Assembly: GCA_017452605.1 (NCBI GenBank)
Contig: JAFTMB010000014.1
Location: 1-42,706 of the forward strand
DNA from: Oscillospiraceae bacterium
GTDB taxonomy: Bacteria > Bacillota > Clostridia > Oscillospirales > Oscillospiraceae
Direction: 5' to 3'
Length of the DNA: 42,706 nt
Shown: positions 42,530 through 42,706 of the stretch, one piece after another
Numbering within the stretch: the stretch's first letter is position 1
Layout: each line of letters opens with the position of its first letter
Notes under the pieces: generated by a model
The model's input: the letters and a program-made list of their open reading frames with translations, nothing else
Databases searched by the model: none
Told to the model about the DNA's origin: nothing
Translations under genes and position numbers: made by a program

Positions 42530-42553
42530 GAGCCCGCCAAATGGCGGGTGCTC
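42530..42553 (-). terminator. probable minus-strand terminator
   Basis: A GC-rich stem (gagc plus ccgcc at 42530-42538 with 42543-42553, two-base bulge) is followed on the minus strand by a six-T run. It would stop transcripts entering from beyond the right edge or from a small RNA in 42554-42706. Confidence 0.55.
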
Positions 42554-42589
42554 GTAAAACAGTTGAACCAAAAATTTAACTATTTTACG
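42553..42589. repeat. inverted repeat of unknown role
   Basis: A 12-bp inverted repeat (42553-42564 with 42578-42589, one mismatch giving a G-T pair) has a 13-base AT-rich centre. It could be an operator, an RNA hairpin or the end of a mobile element. No transposase is visible. Confidence 0.45.
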
Positions 42590-42622
42590 GCATCTGTCAG
42601 ACGGGGTTGGTAATCAACAACG

Positions 42623-42668
42623 AAAAATGAGTGATGCCAGGTCGAAAGACCGAGCATCACTCATTTTT
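42623..42668 (+). terminator. strong two-part hairpin before the next gene
   Basis: A 15-bp outer stem (42623-42637 with 42654-42668) encloses a short inner hairpin with a GAAA loop (42640-42651), followed by a T-run. A strong RBS (GGAGG, about 42699-42703) follows near the window end, so the hairpin either attenuates the gene that starts just beyond 42706 or ends a short upstream transcript. Confidence 0.65.
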
Positions 42669-42706
42669 TATCTTAACGCTTTTTCTTTTGATATTATGGA
42701 GGAACA

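Noticed and set aside
42553..42589. Terminal inverted repeat of an insertion sequence
   Set aside because: No transposase, no partner repeat and no target duplication in the window; it could equally be an operator or RNA hairpin.

Overview
The window looks like chromosome from an anaerobic, spore-forming, low-oxygen gut-type Firmicute, probably class Clostridia near the Oscillospiraceae/Ruminococcaceae. This is an inference. It rests on two T-box leaders, a ferredoxin-dependent 2-oxoacid oxidoreductase, a SpoIIQ-like M23 protein, Gram-positive style type IV pilus genes without a secretin, strong GGAGG ribosome binding sites and GC-rich coding with AT-rich control regions. No rRNA, tRNA, CRISPR array, intact insertion sequence or prophage was seen.

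Layout. 1-459: AT-rich non-coding DNA. 460-4481: an AraC regulator divergent from a sugar epimerase and two Gfo/Idh/MocA dehydrogenases, a small sugar or polyol oxidation cluster. 4558-4719: an unlisted 53-residue ribbon-helix-helix protein. 5061-15975: a type IV pilus operon (five prepilins, PilM, PilD, PilC, PilB and a 910-residue protein of unknown role); its first prepilin carries a large beta-helix-like domain. 15979-17191: two small membrane proteins on the minus strand. 17328-31880: two divergent operons, each behind its own T-box. 31924-33527: an amidohydrolase and a DUF6062-like protein. 33617-37564: a polyamine ABC transporter (potA, potB and a fused potCD). 37748-38413: a SpoIIQ-like M23 protein. 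38510-42354: malQ and glgP for glycogen or maltodextrin breakdown. 42479-42706: hairpin-rich non-coding DNA ahead of a gene lying outside the window.

The most notable region is 17328-31880. The rightward T-box operon encodes two HTH-cupin-acyl-CoA synthetase fusion proteins, a P-loop ATPase, the four subunits of a branched-chain 2-oxoacid:ferredoxin oxidoreductase, an omega-amidase-like hydrolase and a branched-chain aminotransferase. Read in the biosynthetic direction, which T-box control argues for, these would turn branched short-chain acids into acyl-CoA, then reductively carboxylate them to 2-oxoacids and aminate them to Val, Leu or Ile. The leftward T-box operon encodes a LeuA-like protein that has lost its metal-binding and catalytic residues but kept the leucine-type regulatory domain, followed by a TIM-barrel/acyl-CoA synthetase fusion. 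Together they look like an amino-acid-starvation-responsive salvage system for branched-chain amino acids with unusual protein architectures.

All functional calls are made by reading motifs; no database search was run.
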